Source: Anthonomus grandis grandis (taxonomy: Eukaryota > Arthropoda > Insecta > Coleoptera > Curculionidae). From it: a stretch of 64,000 nt of DNA. How positions within the stretch are numbered: the stretch's first letter is position 1; each line of letters starts with the position of its first letter. The stretch spans positions 45,938,227-46,002,226 of the forward strand of contig NC_065546.1 in NCBI RefSeq assembly GCF_022605725.1. Reading direction: 5' to 3'. Positions 33,911-43,460 of this stretch are shown piece after piece. The position numbers were made by a program, and so were the translations under genes. The notes below the pieces were generated by a model. That model did no database searches and was not told the DNA's origin. It saw nothing but the letters and a program-made list of their open reading frames with translations.

Positions 33911-34945
33911 TTAAATCATCCACATGCGTTCTTCTTCTTTGATAATGTGAGCAACAGCATTTTTCCAATTTTGTGGACTGACATTTTGCACTGCTTGATT
34001 AAAAAGTGGTTTAAGGTCTGCAAATTTAAAAGTGACATTTTTCCGAGCTACTTCACCCTTAATCTGCGCCCATATCAGTTCGATTGGGTTTAACTCGCAA
34101 TGATATGGTGGCAATCTTAAGACCGTTCGGCCGGTAGCTTTAGCCATTTCGTCCACTACAAATGTGTCTGCGTGTCGGTTTTCTTTTACTAATTTCAAAA
34201 GTTCTGCCTTTATCATATATTGTTCATAATGAATTTGTTTGGTCATTAACCAATTTTGAATATCCCCTTTCTTTGTGGTAGATGTCGGGGTTTTGTCAAG
34301 CTTTTCGAACCACTCTTCAAAAACTTGAACATTCGTGATAATCTTTCGTCTGTTTTGATTCAAAAACTAGTTAACCGCCCTGAACAAAGCCATCTTCTTA
34401 CCCAATATGTAGAACTATCAACCGTTTCCCCTTTCCTGCCGGAGCTTTTAGCCCTGTGGACAATCCATTGATAAAAGCGTTTCTAGCGGTGGTTACGGTT
34501 GTATCTGTCCATACTTTGGAAACCGTGTGACCCGCGTTCACCCATGTTTCATCTAAGTAATAAATGTTTCTATTTTCTTGTCGAGCCTTTCTTATGGATC
34601 GTAAATAACGTCGCCTCCAGCATATTATTTCATCCCTTTCTTTAAGCATACTATTTCGACTTCTCTTGACAAAGCTGTAACGAAAAAAATTATGTGAGCT
34701 TTTGTGTTTTTTTTACTCAAATTGTTTTAAATCTTTATTATATGACAATCTGCCACTTACCGAAAACCAATTTCCCTGAGTGTGTAGTGACCAAGTGTCG
34801 AAGTTGTTTCCTTAAAATTCGGAATTTCTTCATTTTTCTCAAGTTCTGATAAAATCTTTATGACAGTTGGTGGCTCATTTTTTAGGAAAAACGAATTGAT
34901 TATTCTACGGATAGCATTTTTTGTTTGCTCATCAATGTTATCCAA
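33911..34945 (-). pseudogene. Tc1-like (DDE_3-type) transposase, two exons, decayed
   Basis: The N-terminal exon (34945-34761) begins MDNIDEQTKNAIRRIINSFF. It ends at a donor, GTAAGT on the minus strand at 34755-34760. An 86-bp intron ends with ACAG at 34675, after which exon 2 starts. Exon 2 carries MLKERDEIICWRRRYLRSIR, then NIYYLDETWVNAGHTVSKVW (first catalytic aspartate in LDETW), then NAFINGLSTGLKAPAGKGKR. After a stop and frame change near 34390, the C-terminal frame holds VFEEWFEKLDK, GDIQNWLMTKQI, TGRTVLRLPPYHCELNPIEL (the glutamate in NPIEL is the third catalytic residue) and NWKNAVAHIIKEEERMW. The stretch that should hold the second aspartate (a DNASYH-like motif) is deleted between FEKL and DKTP. 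The element is therefore dead. Confidence 0.85.
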
Positions 34946-35300
34946 AATAGCTCTCGCCCTATGATACTTTATTGGTGGTTGAAAGGTATAAGTATTTTCA
35001 TAACTTTTGACTATATAATAGATACTCCTTTTGGAAACACCTGATGAAATTACATTACATTTTTTATTTTGTAATTAATTTAATTTATTTATTTTTTCAA
35101 ACGGCATAAAACCATTTACTTTTGTGGGTGTATTTACAATATAAAAAACATTGTAAAAAAACCGCTGGTCAATTGAAACGAATTATTGTTAGCATATTTT
35201 CTACACCGTGAGCCAAATTAAAATGCTGTTTTCAATGTTCGTTTGCCCAATGTGTGTAGAATATACCTTAGCTTATTTTAGTTTAGTTTAGCTTTAATTT

Positions 35301-35348
35301 ACCTGTAAGTTTATTTTAGCTTAGTTAAGCTAAAATCAACTTACAGGT
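35301..35348. repeat. Hairpin, 23-bp arms with one mismatch
   Basis: ACCTGTAAGTTTATTTTAGC at 35301, then TTA, faces its reverse complement at 35326-35348 across a two-base loop, with one mismatch. It lies 5' of the nested transposase, in the interior of the Tc1-like element. Confidence 0.8.
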
Positions 35349-36299
35349 TTTTCATATGTAGGTAAGTAAAGACTATTTTATTATATCATACCTGCTGCAT
35401 CAGCTGTAAAAGATATTTTTTGTGTCTTGCTGTAATCTGGATGATTTACTTCACATACTTTATACATATTTATAATTGCCTTCTTTTCAGAAACCGTAAA
35501 ATGTTTCTTACAAGCTCATTTTTTAGGGGGTGAATTCAAAAGATGGCCACAGGTACGTCACCCATTTTTCAAAACAAATAAACAAACTAATACACACAAA
35601 AGATAAACAGATTATAAACTTACAAAAGAGACGCAAACAAATTAAAAAATAATCAGACCGTATATGCACGCCAAAACTCCTGCTCTAAAATTCTCCAGTA
35701 TTCACTGGTATTCGAACACGCATTTCGTTTTAACTGTCGCGTGCTATTCACGTGATTACTGCATCTTTTCGGCGCGCCGACTATAGAACATCTTTTTAAG
35801 ACATGACGTTGACATTTCGCAACTCAAAACCGTTATGTAATTTGTTTGCTGGTTAGGTTTTGTTTTATTTATTTTGAACATTTAAATATTTTTCAACAAA
35901 GGTAATTATTTTATTTTAAGTGTAATAAATATTGTTTTTTTAAATGCATATCAGTGATGTTAATGGTAATTTTAATACTATGCTGAAGGGACTTTTTCTA
36001 AATAGCCAATATTTTTATTTGTAGGCGTCCAAAAATTTAATATTTCACCATAAATAACAGTTTCCAACCAAGAAAATACTCAAACATCAATTCCTATACA
36101 ACAGTCCCAACAGTTTTCTTTTATAAGCTCACAGCCAGGAAGTTAGCGACCTTCAGTAAATAAAATATCTTCATTATATCACAAAGATGACACAAATATT
36201 TTTCATGGGGTACCAATGGCAAGTTTGCTGATTCAACACCCACATTATTTTAATGCCAAGGCTGCCTTAAAACTTATCTAGTAACAACATTTCTGTGGT

Positions 36300-37480
36300 C
36301 AGGAGCATCCCTATTATCATTAATTAATCATTAATATCTTGATTATCGTCATCTTCTCTGGTATCGTTGGGGGGTAAAGGAGTTCTATGTTTATTTCAGC
36401 TTCGGCAATTAAATTTTTTCCCACAAGAGATAAATTATGTACTACACTACAGGCCCGAATAAAGTACACTATATTATCAGTTTTGCTTAATTTGATATGG
36501 TACAGTTGTCGCCATTTTGGTTCAGCAAGCCTTAACAATGCTCAATGACGATTTCTTGATAGCTTTAAATTAAAGTTTCTCTCTATGGCTGTAAAGTTTC
36601 CTTTATCTTTATATGGAGTTAAAAGATTTTTTAGAGAACAGGGATAGTCACTGTCTCCCAGTAAATAAAAATCTTGACACCTCTACCAATTCCGCATATA
36701 GAGGAGAATTTTTAAAAGCTCTGCTATCATGAACAGAGCCAGAATATCCAACAAAAATAGCCCGTATCAATAAATCATGATCACTAACCACTTGCATCTG
36801 AAAATAATATTAAAAGGTTGAGTGAACAAAATAGTTGTTTAGGTCAAAAAAATAGAATCTTTATACTTAATATTCCAAAATTATATTAATCAAAAGATGC
36901 TAGAGGTTGAAGTGGTAAAACTCAACTAAAATTGTAAATACGTATTTCTTATTTAACTGACCTGGATGGAGTAAAATTTTTTTCTATTTAAATATGAGTC
37001 TGGATCATTCTTAGCCCTATCAATATTTATATGAGTACCATCAATAGCCCCAATGGCCTCTGGGAATCCGTTTTCTCTAAAACATTGTTCAGTAGTTGTC
37101 TTTTCAAGTTCAGATGGCCATTTGGTGACATTCTACTTAGGAAATATATCATCCTTTAAAGAACATAAAAAAGGCAGCTAATTGTGATGTCAAATCTATC
37201 TCCAACATCTTTAAATGAAGAAGCTTGCCATTTCCACCAGATTGTGACGTAAAAAACTCACTTTCTTCTATGACCAATATTTTGAGCCACTTATCTTCTA
37301 ACTCGAAAATGCTCAACAAATACCCGGTTATTGTTCAATGATACAGTAACTTCGAAGTAGCCTTCGTTTTTCGGTCTCTTGTGTCCCTGGAACAGGATAT
37401 TTACTAGTACATCATCACTCGATACATTAGAATCAAATCCAGGATTTGCATCCGAACTTAAAGCGTCTGATGACATTCTG
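36300..37480 (-). pseudogene. Harbinger transposase relic
   Basis: Minus-strand relic covering most of a PIF/Harbinger nuclease. From the N-terminus: EGYFEVTVSLNNNRVFVEHF near 37360, then the FKDVGDRFDIT-type segment near 37215. Next is NGFPEAIGAIDGTHINID near 37060, where the D of AIDGTH is the first catalytic residue. An intron-like gap separates this from FYSIQ (near 36975), and then IFVGYSGSVHDSRAFKNS near 36740 holds the second aspartate context. Finally come FTAIERNFNLKLSRNRH near 36590 and PKWRQLYHIKLSKTDNIVYF near 36500. The third acidic residue, expected in 'RH.IE..FG', is lost where the frame reads a stop. The length and domain order are those of a full-length copy. The 72-codon frame at 36320-36538 is its C-terminus. 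Confidence 0.85.
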
Positions 37481-37970
37481 GGTTCTCTTAAAACCCCTAA
37501 TAATAAAAATTGTTACCCAATATATATTTTAAAATTACACAGAAATTTATTGACTTTTTTATATATCTACATTTAGATATTTAATAAATACAGTAGTAAA
37601 TTAACTCTAAAACCAGCCCTATTACTTTGAAAGCAAAAAAAATTTGATTTGAATTATTCCACAATGAAACGTGATCAAACCACAAGATTAAACTCCAAAT
37701 CCGATATACATTTCTTATTGATTATCTAAATGACAAACAAAAAAAGAAAACAGAGTCTTGACATATAGCGCATGTCCCAAACCGAAATCCCTAGGAAATT
37801 CTACGGACTACTTTCAGTGGTTTGAAACCAATTTCCAAACTGAACATTATTGTAGCTAAAACAGCTGACAGTCAGTCAGAATCCCGGATTAGTTTTGCTA
37901 GAACGCATACTTTCGTTTGCGCAGATTCCGGACCGTTTGTGTATTGGTTCAACTTCTGCTAGAACAAACC

Positions 37971-38395
37971 TATTTATGTACTTTCCGGTGCGAGGACATT
38001 CCTATTTACCCGCCGATAGAGTGTTTGGACGTGTCGAAACGAATATTTATATAGAAATTCAGAAAAAATGAATCCTTCGATGTCAAAACCAAACTTAAAA
38101 CATCGTATTATTTTGACGATGAAGCAAAAATATCAATGCCATTAATATTGCGAGCTCAGAAGCTAAAAAACATGCAAGAGCTATCTACGTCCTACTTGTA
38201 AAATTAATCAACGAAGATACAAAAAAAAAATATTATAAAATTGCTCCAAGCTAGATTTGGGGTCGACTGAGAAGATAAAATTCCGTTACCATCTTCAGCT
38301 TTTTTCAACAAGGTCTTAAGTATTGCGCCACAAATTCCAGAAGAAGCTCAAGACGATGAAGGGGAAGAAAACTTCTGCGAATGCTTAGAAGAAAA
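37971..38395 (+). pseudogene. DUF7869-type uncharacterised protein, 3' part of the split gene
   Basis: Right after the Harbinger terminus the plus strand reads MYFPVRGHSYLPADRVFGRV at 37978-38035. This is the conserved 'FPVRGHS..P.DRVFG..E' motif that lies downstream of GQNKN in the same family. It is thus the continuation of 32400-33180. Beyond 38060 the reading is less certain. One frame has NAINIASSEAKKHARAIYVL and another ends in an acidic tail, IPEEAQDDEGEENFCECLEE, with a stop at 38395. These could be the C-terminus of the same protein with frameshifts. Confidence 0.6.
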
Positions 38396-39004
38396 TTAAA
38401 TGGGCCATATTTAATTTATAATTTTTTTTTATTAAAATTATTTATCGTATCTTGGTTTTATGTGTTTTATTTTATATTAAGTGAAAAAGATGCTCAGCTG
38501 GGTTTTATTTTTATTCTTCCCTATTTAATGTTTACAATATATTGTATTATATCTCATATCGGCCACAGCAAAACGCATTATATAGAGTTATGGATCGAAA
38601 AGCGTTATGTCCAACTGTTAATTGACTTTTTCTCACAATCTTTGTTGGTTTTAATTTCAATTAGAACTATTTACAGAAGTATCGACCAGTATCTATGAAA
38701 ATAACTTACTATGCAGGTTTAAAATGAACGGAAACAAGAAATATTCGTTTTTTTGTTGTTGGTGAAACAAAAGTTTTGATGGAGATAATTCGTTTTAAAA
38801 AGTTAGTCTTCAAATCTCTGTTCGTTTTCTTTACTCCAGTAACAAAAATGTTAAACATTTGTCTTATTATTTATAGTAAAGGTGCATTCGTCCGCGAAAC
38901 AAACATTTCGTAAAAAATTCCCGTGGTTATTCCCCTTTCCAGAATTTTAAAACAGAAACCTGCTCTTCGGATTTCATCGCCTATCCTTAGTTCCTGATAT
39001 TTTT
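38396..39004. other. Interval with no recognised gene
   Basis: A 105-codon plus frame at 38381-38698 is very hydrophobic and AT-rich and has no recognised family; I do not call it a gene. Confidence 0.45.
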
Positions 39005-39031
39005 GATATTTAAGCAAAATCATGTGTAATA

Positions 39032-39727
39032 TTGTTGGGAGAGAACAAAGCCAGAATAGCAAATATTAATCAACATTTAAATATTATGATAGATAATGAA
39101 AGGTTGCCTGTTGTCACAGAAGTCAAGAATTTAGGTGTTTACCTTGACACAAGATTAACTTTCGAAACGCATATAAAAAAGAAACTATGCATTGCCTATT
39201 TAAGATTGAAGAAAATATATCAAGTAAACAGATTTTTACCCTCAACAACAAAATACTATTTATGTAACTCTCTTGTTTTATCTTTGTTGGATTATGGTAA
39301 CATCATTTATCACAGCTCTTTGACTAACAGAATTTCTAAATCTATTCAGAAGTTGCAAAATGCGTGTTTGCGATTTTCATATATTTTGTATAGAGATCAT
39401 ATTACTCCACACTTAAATAAACACTCAATATTATCTATGGTTTATCGACGTACGCTACATTTAACCAATTTTATTTATAGAGTTTTAAAATCCAAGGAAC
39501 CGCCATATTTATATCAACTTTTCATATCTAGAGATCACTATCACCAAACTCGCTATACTGGCAATTTTCTTGTACCGCAACACCGTTCTGCAAATTTCCA
39601 AAAATCCTTTGCTTTTGTTGCACTTCAAATATGGAACAATATTCCAATTGAAAAAAAAACTTTAGCAATATCTACATTTTCAAAACACATTAAAAATAAA
39701 CTTTTGCAAGAGCAACGTATAATTTAA
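39032..39727 (+). pseudogene. Jockey-like pol, C-terminal 231 codons, uninterrupted
   Basis: An open frame without internal stops that encodes only the end of a Jockey-type pol. ENKARIANINQHLNIMIDNE leads into VVTEVKNLGVYLDTRLTFET (the 'VKNLGV.LD..L' motif), then YYLCNSLVLSLLDYGNIIYH (the 'LV...LDY' motif), then RISKSIQKLQNACLRFSY, and a C-terminal FVALQIWNNIPIEKK. The reported start is not an ATG. The frame is open upstream to a stop at 39011, where element similarity also begins, so it is a truncated gene rather than a complete one. The lack of stops over 231 codons implies a recent insertion. Confidence 0.8.
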
Positions 39728-40101
39728 TGAAAATGTGAGAAAATGTTGAAATTATCTGACTATTTGTGGCTAGATCTGTGCGTTCTCTGTCAGTCCAATT
39801 TATAAATAATAATGAATTATTAGTGCTATTCTCCTAGTGACCTATGGGGGGTTCTTGTGCTTGATCGGATACCAAAATTATTGTCATAAACTGAAAATTA
39901 TTAACTTTATTGTTAAGTATAAATAGTGATTTTTTTTTCTTTAGGTTTTACTTTTTGGGGCGCTCTACACATTTCTGAAAATAAGTTCCAGACTTGTGAA
40001 TCGGTTTATTAATCGCAGGGTAGTCCTTTATTTATCATCAACCGAGATTATTATTATATTTAAAAATGAAGTGTAATTTATTTTGAGATAAATAAAAAGT
40101 T

Positions 40102-40134
40102 TTTGAATTTGAATTTGAATTTGAATTTGAATTT
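40102..40134 (+). repeat. (TTTGAA)n tail
   Basis: Five to six tandem copies of the hexamer TTTGAA, forming the 3' end of the truncated Jockey-like element. Confidence 0.9.
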
Positions 40135-40575
40135 AAGGGAATCGTTTTTGCATTTTTTGAGTGTGCCTGATATTGTACTATATCTTCTCCTATAACTCCA
40201 AGAATTCTGTTGCTAATTCCTTTATTTTCTTCAACATGAAGTATTTTCTCGAGCTCTGTCATCAGTATTGTTTTGCTCTGAGCATATTTAGTATTTACTA
40301 TTTTTTTAGCCCAAAAGTTGTTAACAATATTTTGCACTGTTGTTTTACTTGGAAAATGCCTATGCCAGGGAAATTTACAGAAAATATTTCGGAGATTTTT
40401 AGTTAATTAGTTAATCATAGTTATTTTCTCTTGATTATTGTAATAATTATTTATACTGACCAATAAATGAATATAACACTTGATGATAACACTTTGACAC
40501 ACCATTTTAATAATTTGAGACTGGTGGTTTCATATTTTAGTTTTTTCTTAAATAAATTCTAAATCGCTTATTAGA

Positions 40576-40745
40576 AAGTAATGAAATTTAAAATGGTGGC
40601 TTATCTTACTCGAACTTAAAAAAAAATCTAATACAGATTTTCCGTAAAATATACAAGGGAATGTAAGAGACAAGGCAACTAGATTTATGACCATTTATGT
40701 AAGCATATTTTATAAACATGTAAGGTGTAATTTGACTTGGTGTAA
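40576..40745 (+). repeat. Penelope-type direct repeat, left copy
   Basis: Matches 41687-41858. Shared landmarks are AAAGTAATGAAATTTAAAAT, GGTGGCTTATC, GATTTTCCGTAAAATATACA, TAGATTTATGACCATTTATG and AACATGTAAGG. Identity is high across about 170 bp. The 3' part overlaps the start of the open frame at 40687. Confidence 0.85.
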
Positions 40746-41280
40746 GAATTTTTTGTATTTAATATTAATACTGAAAAATATCTTAATACAAAATAATTAT
40801 CCCAAAGAATTTTTTGAAAATTGCTTTAAACAGTTTGATAATCCACGTATAAAATTAAATCAACCAATTTTTACGACAAATCTTATTTTACCATTTATTC
40901 CAGGTTTTCCTGATAAGATAAAAAGAATTGATAAAAAATTTAATAGAAGAACTATTTTTAAATCACAAAACACATTACATTTATTAACAAAAACTAAACC
41001 TTTCAATGAAAATAAATTTAATAAAAATGTAATAAATAAAATTTCTTGTACTTGTGGTAAATTTTACATAGGTGAAACCCGTAGACCATTACCAAAAAGA
41101 ATTAATAAACATAAGTCTTACATAAAGAACAATGATTTACAAAAATCCAAAATTACACAACATGCATTCGACAATAACCATAGAATAAACTGGAATGCTT
41201 CCTCAATTTTAGCAAAGGAACCAATTTCAAAATTACGTAACCTAAAAGAAAGTGCATTTATAATGTTAAATGAAGATTAA
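40687..41280 (+). pseudogene. Penelope-like pol C-terminus with GIY-YIG endonuclease
   Basis: An open frame of 197 codons whose first 20 or so come from the direct repeat. Then ILKNILIQNNYPKEFFENCF matches the end of Penelope-type reverse transcriptases. KFNRRTIFKSQNTLHLLTKT is the usual linker. KNVINKISCTCGKFYIGETR is the GIY-YIG core (here VIN and FYIG), followed by RPLPKRINKHKSYIKN, with the conserved R/H pair, and KITQHAFDNNHRINW. No stop interrupts it, although the reverse transcriptase core with its catalytic aspartates is absent. The open frame is therefore a 5'-truncated gene of a mobile element. The ends LNED plus stop are close to the family's usual C-terminus. Confidence 0.8.
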
Positions 41281-41570
41281 TGCTTAGCTACTTGTTCGGT
41301 TGATTTTAATAATACATATGTATTCCTTTGCTAAAAAGAGTGGTTGAACAGAGCATTTTCAAAATTAAATAATAATTTAAAATATTTGATATTCATATAT
41401 TTTCTATCATTAAATTACATTAAGATCAACCTATTCATAAACCCTGAAATTATATAAAAAGATATTGTCGAATTAGGAAGGAGTTTTAAAGGAGGTATTA
41501 TATAGCAGGAAATTTGAAAGATAAGTATATTTTGTTTATATTTTTAATTTAATTTAATTTTACTTTAATT

Positions 41571-41628
41571 AATACCTTGATAACGGTAGTAGATATAACT
41601 ACCGAAACGTTGGTTCAAATTAGGTATT
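41571..41628 (+). ncRNA. Hammerhead-ribozyme-like fold of the Penelope repeat
   Basis: Order seen: AATACC (41571-41576), then TTGATAA in the place of the CTGATGA core, then stem II as CGGTAGT (41584-41590) and its exact complement ACTACCG (41598-41604), then the AAA that completes GAAA, then a short TTG/CAA-capable hairpin, and finally GGTATT (41623-41628), the exact complement of AATACC, closing stem I. This is the layout of the type I hammerhead known from Penelope-like terminal repeats. Two core bases differ (C to T, G to A), so cleavage activity is doubtful. The call is inference from pairing and position. Confidence 0.55.
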
Positions 41629-41686
41629 TTTTAAAAAGTAGGTCTTCTTTGTTTTGCTTGGAAAATGCTTATCATGGAAATTTACA

Positions 41687-41858
41687 GAAAGTAATGAAAT
41701 TTGATATGGTGGCTTATCATACTCGCACTTTTCAAAAAAGTCTAAAACAGATTTTTCGTAAAATATACAGGAGACTGTAAGAGATAAGACATATAGATTT
41801 ATGACCATTTATGTAAGCCGTTTTTATGAACATGTGGGGCCTAATTTGACTTAATAAT
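41687..41858 (+). repeat. Penelope-type direct repeat, right copy
   Basis: Right partner of 40576-40745, starting at AAAGTAATGAAATTTGATAT just after the hammerhead-like fold and ending near CATGTGGGGCCTAATTTG. Together with 41571-41686 it would make a terminal repeat of about 290 bp. Confidence 0.85.
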
Positions 41859-41889
41859 TTTATTGGTTTATTTTGTATTAAATTAACAT

Positions 41890-42610
41890 TTTCATAGGAC
41901 ATTTATCATGCAAGTGTCCTAATTTTTTACAAATGGAACATTCTAAACGAGGCTTTCGACATTTCCTTGTGATATGCCCACTTACGCCACAATTATAACA
42001 AGTATTTTTCTGAAGTTTGTGTTTCAATAAATTTGTCGTATTACTTTGGATAGAAGAATTTTCAAGAAACTTGTTATAATTTTTTCTTCTTTCTGGAATA
42101 ATATTGGCATGTGACCAAGCATATTTAAATAAGCAAAAAGCTTATCTGCATTTTGTTGTGGTGCTGATCGTACAGTTCTTATAATATTTTCGTCATTGAT
42201 GCTTCCAATTACAGCGTCGATTCAAAATTTATCAGGAGTTGATATTTTTAAAGCGCGTAACGTGGATAACTTTCTGAAACAATAATCTCCCAAATTTTGA
42301 GCGGGTTCTGCTTCATAATACCACTGTCGTGCATGTCCTCTCAATCTACTGGCTATAATTCTTATAACGTATTCACTACTCGATTGGTACCTGTCCATTA
42401 AAGTGTCCACTTTTGTCAACCACTTATCCAACGTAATATCGTCTTTGGAACGGTCAAACCGTAAATAAACAGTAGACGGCTTATTTAGAAGTTCGTTAAC
42501 CTCTTTTTTTTAGTATTTTTTAATGTTTTTTTAAGTCGCGTTTTCACTATCCGTACTCGTATAACTACTCAAAGATGTCGATCGATTGCGTGTTCATTTC
42601 CGCGAGACCA
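41890..42610 (-). pseudogene. LTR-retrotransposon Gag relic with two zinc knuckles
   Basis: The minus strand encodes a retrotransposon Gag. From the right: MNTQSIDIFE near 42600, then after a frameshift a segment near 42540, then YLRFDRSKDDITLDKWLTKV near 42440. Next come SSSEYVIRIIASRLRGHARQ and WYYEAEPAQNLGDY near 42330. After one in-frame stop it continues as DAVIGSINDENIIRTVRSAP. Near 41999-41890 two zinc knuckles follow: CYNCGVSGHITRKC and CSICKKLGHLHDKC, both with intact C-C-H-C residues, the second spaced as a variant knuckle. No protease, reverse transcriptase or LTR is found next to it, so this is an orphan Gag. It is interrupted on its 3' side by the Penelope repeat at 41858. The superfamily (Ty3/gypsy or other) cannot be settled. 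Confidence 0.75.
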
Positions 42611-43199
42611 TCGGTCAAGTCAATCGCGCTTCGACTTTTTGTCACTTTTTTTCCTATTTTAACGGAGTCAAGATGAAAAAATATGACCGGGGTCTTAAGG
42701 CTGTTTATCCCACTTCTGACTTGTAAGAGTATTAGCAACAAAACTTTACTTTTATTATAATATTTCAAGATATTGTGACACACTAGAAAACATATATTTA
42801 TAACGTAACGTGCTATTCAACCGTTCTTCTTAATGGTGTCTCGAACTTAAGACCGAACCCATAAGTGACGCACATGGTCGACATTGCTATAACTGATGGT
42901 GCCTTATCTCATACAGGAGCCATTATTTGAGAGTATTATAACATAAGATTTCCTATGGCCAGTTTAGCAAGGGATACTTCCTAAAAGTATGTTTTAGTTA
43001 GTTGTGCCCAATAGTTCTCGAGTCTAAAAGTCAGGCATAAGCATTGCAATATATTTTTTTTAAATATTTGTCACTATTGTAATTTACATCAAAAGCATAT
43101 CCCTCAACTAGTTAACAAACTTACAAATTTACAACAAGTTTATAAGTCGCAAATAATCCAATCAGATAATATTATACGAGACTATATTAGTATGCAATG
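42611..43199. other. Interval with no recognised gene
   Basis: Would be the place for a 5' LTR of the minus-strand Gag element, but no TG...CA unit or duplicate of it was found. The 72-codon minus frame 42565-42783 overlaps the start of the Gag relic. Confidence 0.4.
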
Positions 43200-43460
43200 A
43201 AAGCGCAACACCTGGCAACTTCGCCGACATGAGACAGACCTTTTGCTTGGCCTCGGACTCAATCCGGTCGGTCGTGTAACGACCGGAGTTTCTTTCCAGA
43301 TGTAATGGCGGCCAAGGTCATTGAGGCCGGGGGTTTCCAGCGAATTTTCCCAAAGATTCACAGGTGAAAACGGGGAAACTGTAATTTGCGGAGCGGCCGC
43401 GACGCGACGCTACGACGCGACGCTCTCTATACTCGCTTTCGTGCCGATGTCAGATAATAT
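43200..43460. promoter_or_regulatory. GC-rich, CpG-rich island
   Basis: In a very AT-rich window this stretch of about 260 bp is GC-rich with many CpGs. It holds a NotI-type GCGGCCGC at 43393-43400 and a direct repeat of CGACGCGACGCT at 43400-43411 and 43413-43424. A CCGGTCG...CGACCGG hairpin lies at about 43264-43286. Such islands can mark promoters and first exons, or the regulatory part of an imported element. No TATA box or initiator is evident. Confidence 0.4.
43305..43363 (+). CDS. Candidate first coding exon
   Basis: Within the GC-rich island, an ATG at 43305 opens 19 codons (MAAKVIEAGGFQRIFPKIH) plus two bases. These end at CACAG followed by GTGAAA, a good splice-donor match at 43364. 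No downstream exon or family could be recognised, and the 118-codon frame 43321-43677 overlaps it in another phase. It could be the start of a real gene whose other exons lie outside recognition, or chance. Evidence is composition and splice-site only. Confidence 0.2.

Larger units (their letters stand above)
33297..35783 (-). mobile_element. Tc1-like element nested in the Harbinger
   Basis: Terminal inverted repeats: the left end from 33297 reads TAGTTGACGCGCCGAATAGA, then TGCA. The reverse complement of the right end (35760-35783) is TAGTCGGCGCGCCGAAAAGA, then TGCA. They match at 21 of 24 positions. Similarity continues more loosely further in (a CACGTGA word is present in both). Both ends are flanked by TA (33295-33296 and 35784-35785). 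The element is 2487 bp and carries a minus-strand IS630/Tc1-type transposase relic. A 23-bp imperfect hairpin lies near 35301-35348. Confidence 0.85.
33181..37970 (-). mobile_element. Harbinger-type element, itself split by a Tc1-like element
   Basis: The left end reads GGTTTGTTCTAGCAG from 33181. The right end at 37956-37970 is its exact reverse complement, CTGCTAGAACAAACC. Both ends are preceded or followed by TA; the usual three-base target duplication is not exact. The interior contains a minus-strand Harbinger transposase relic (36300-37480). Without the nested 2.49-kb element the Harbinger would be about 2.3 kb. Reading of a plus-strand host gene ends at the left terminus and resumes immediately after the right one, which confirms both boundaries independently. 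Confidence 0.8.
39005..40134 (+). mobile_element. 5'-truncated Jockey-like retrotransposon with hexamer tail
   Basis: Coding similarity starts abruptly near 39011 in the pol region just after the catalytic box. It continues through an open frame to 39727, and a 3' region of about 370 bp follows. The element ends in a (TTTGAA)n run at 40102-40134, preceded by AAATAAAAAG. Truncation at the 5' end and a short tandem tail are the signature of target-primed reverse transcription. It is among the best-preserved insertions in the window. Confidence 0.8.
40320..41860 (+). mobile_element. Penelope-like element, truncated, with direct terminal repeats
   Basis: The region has the parts of a Penelope-like element: partial direct repeats on both sides, the end of a pol with a GIY-YIG endonuclease domain, and a hammerhead-like fold in the downstream repeat. 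Left repeat pieces at 40330-40395 (CTTGGAAAATGCCTATGCCA) and 40576-40745 match 41650-41695 and 41687-41858. The left copy has extra sequence at 40396-40575 and lacks the hammerhead portion. Most of the reverse transcriptase is missing. Confidence 0.75.

Noticed and set aside
38381..38698. 105-codon hydrophobic open frame
   Set aside because: Strong AT-bias gives Phe, Ile, Leu and Tyr residues by chance. It has no recognisable family and overlaps the end of the split gene.
42611..43199. 5' LTR for the orphan Gag
   Set aside because: No TG...CA unit, duplicated copy or primer-binding site could be found.
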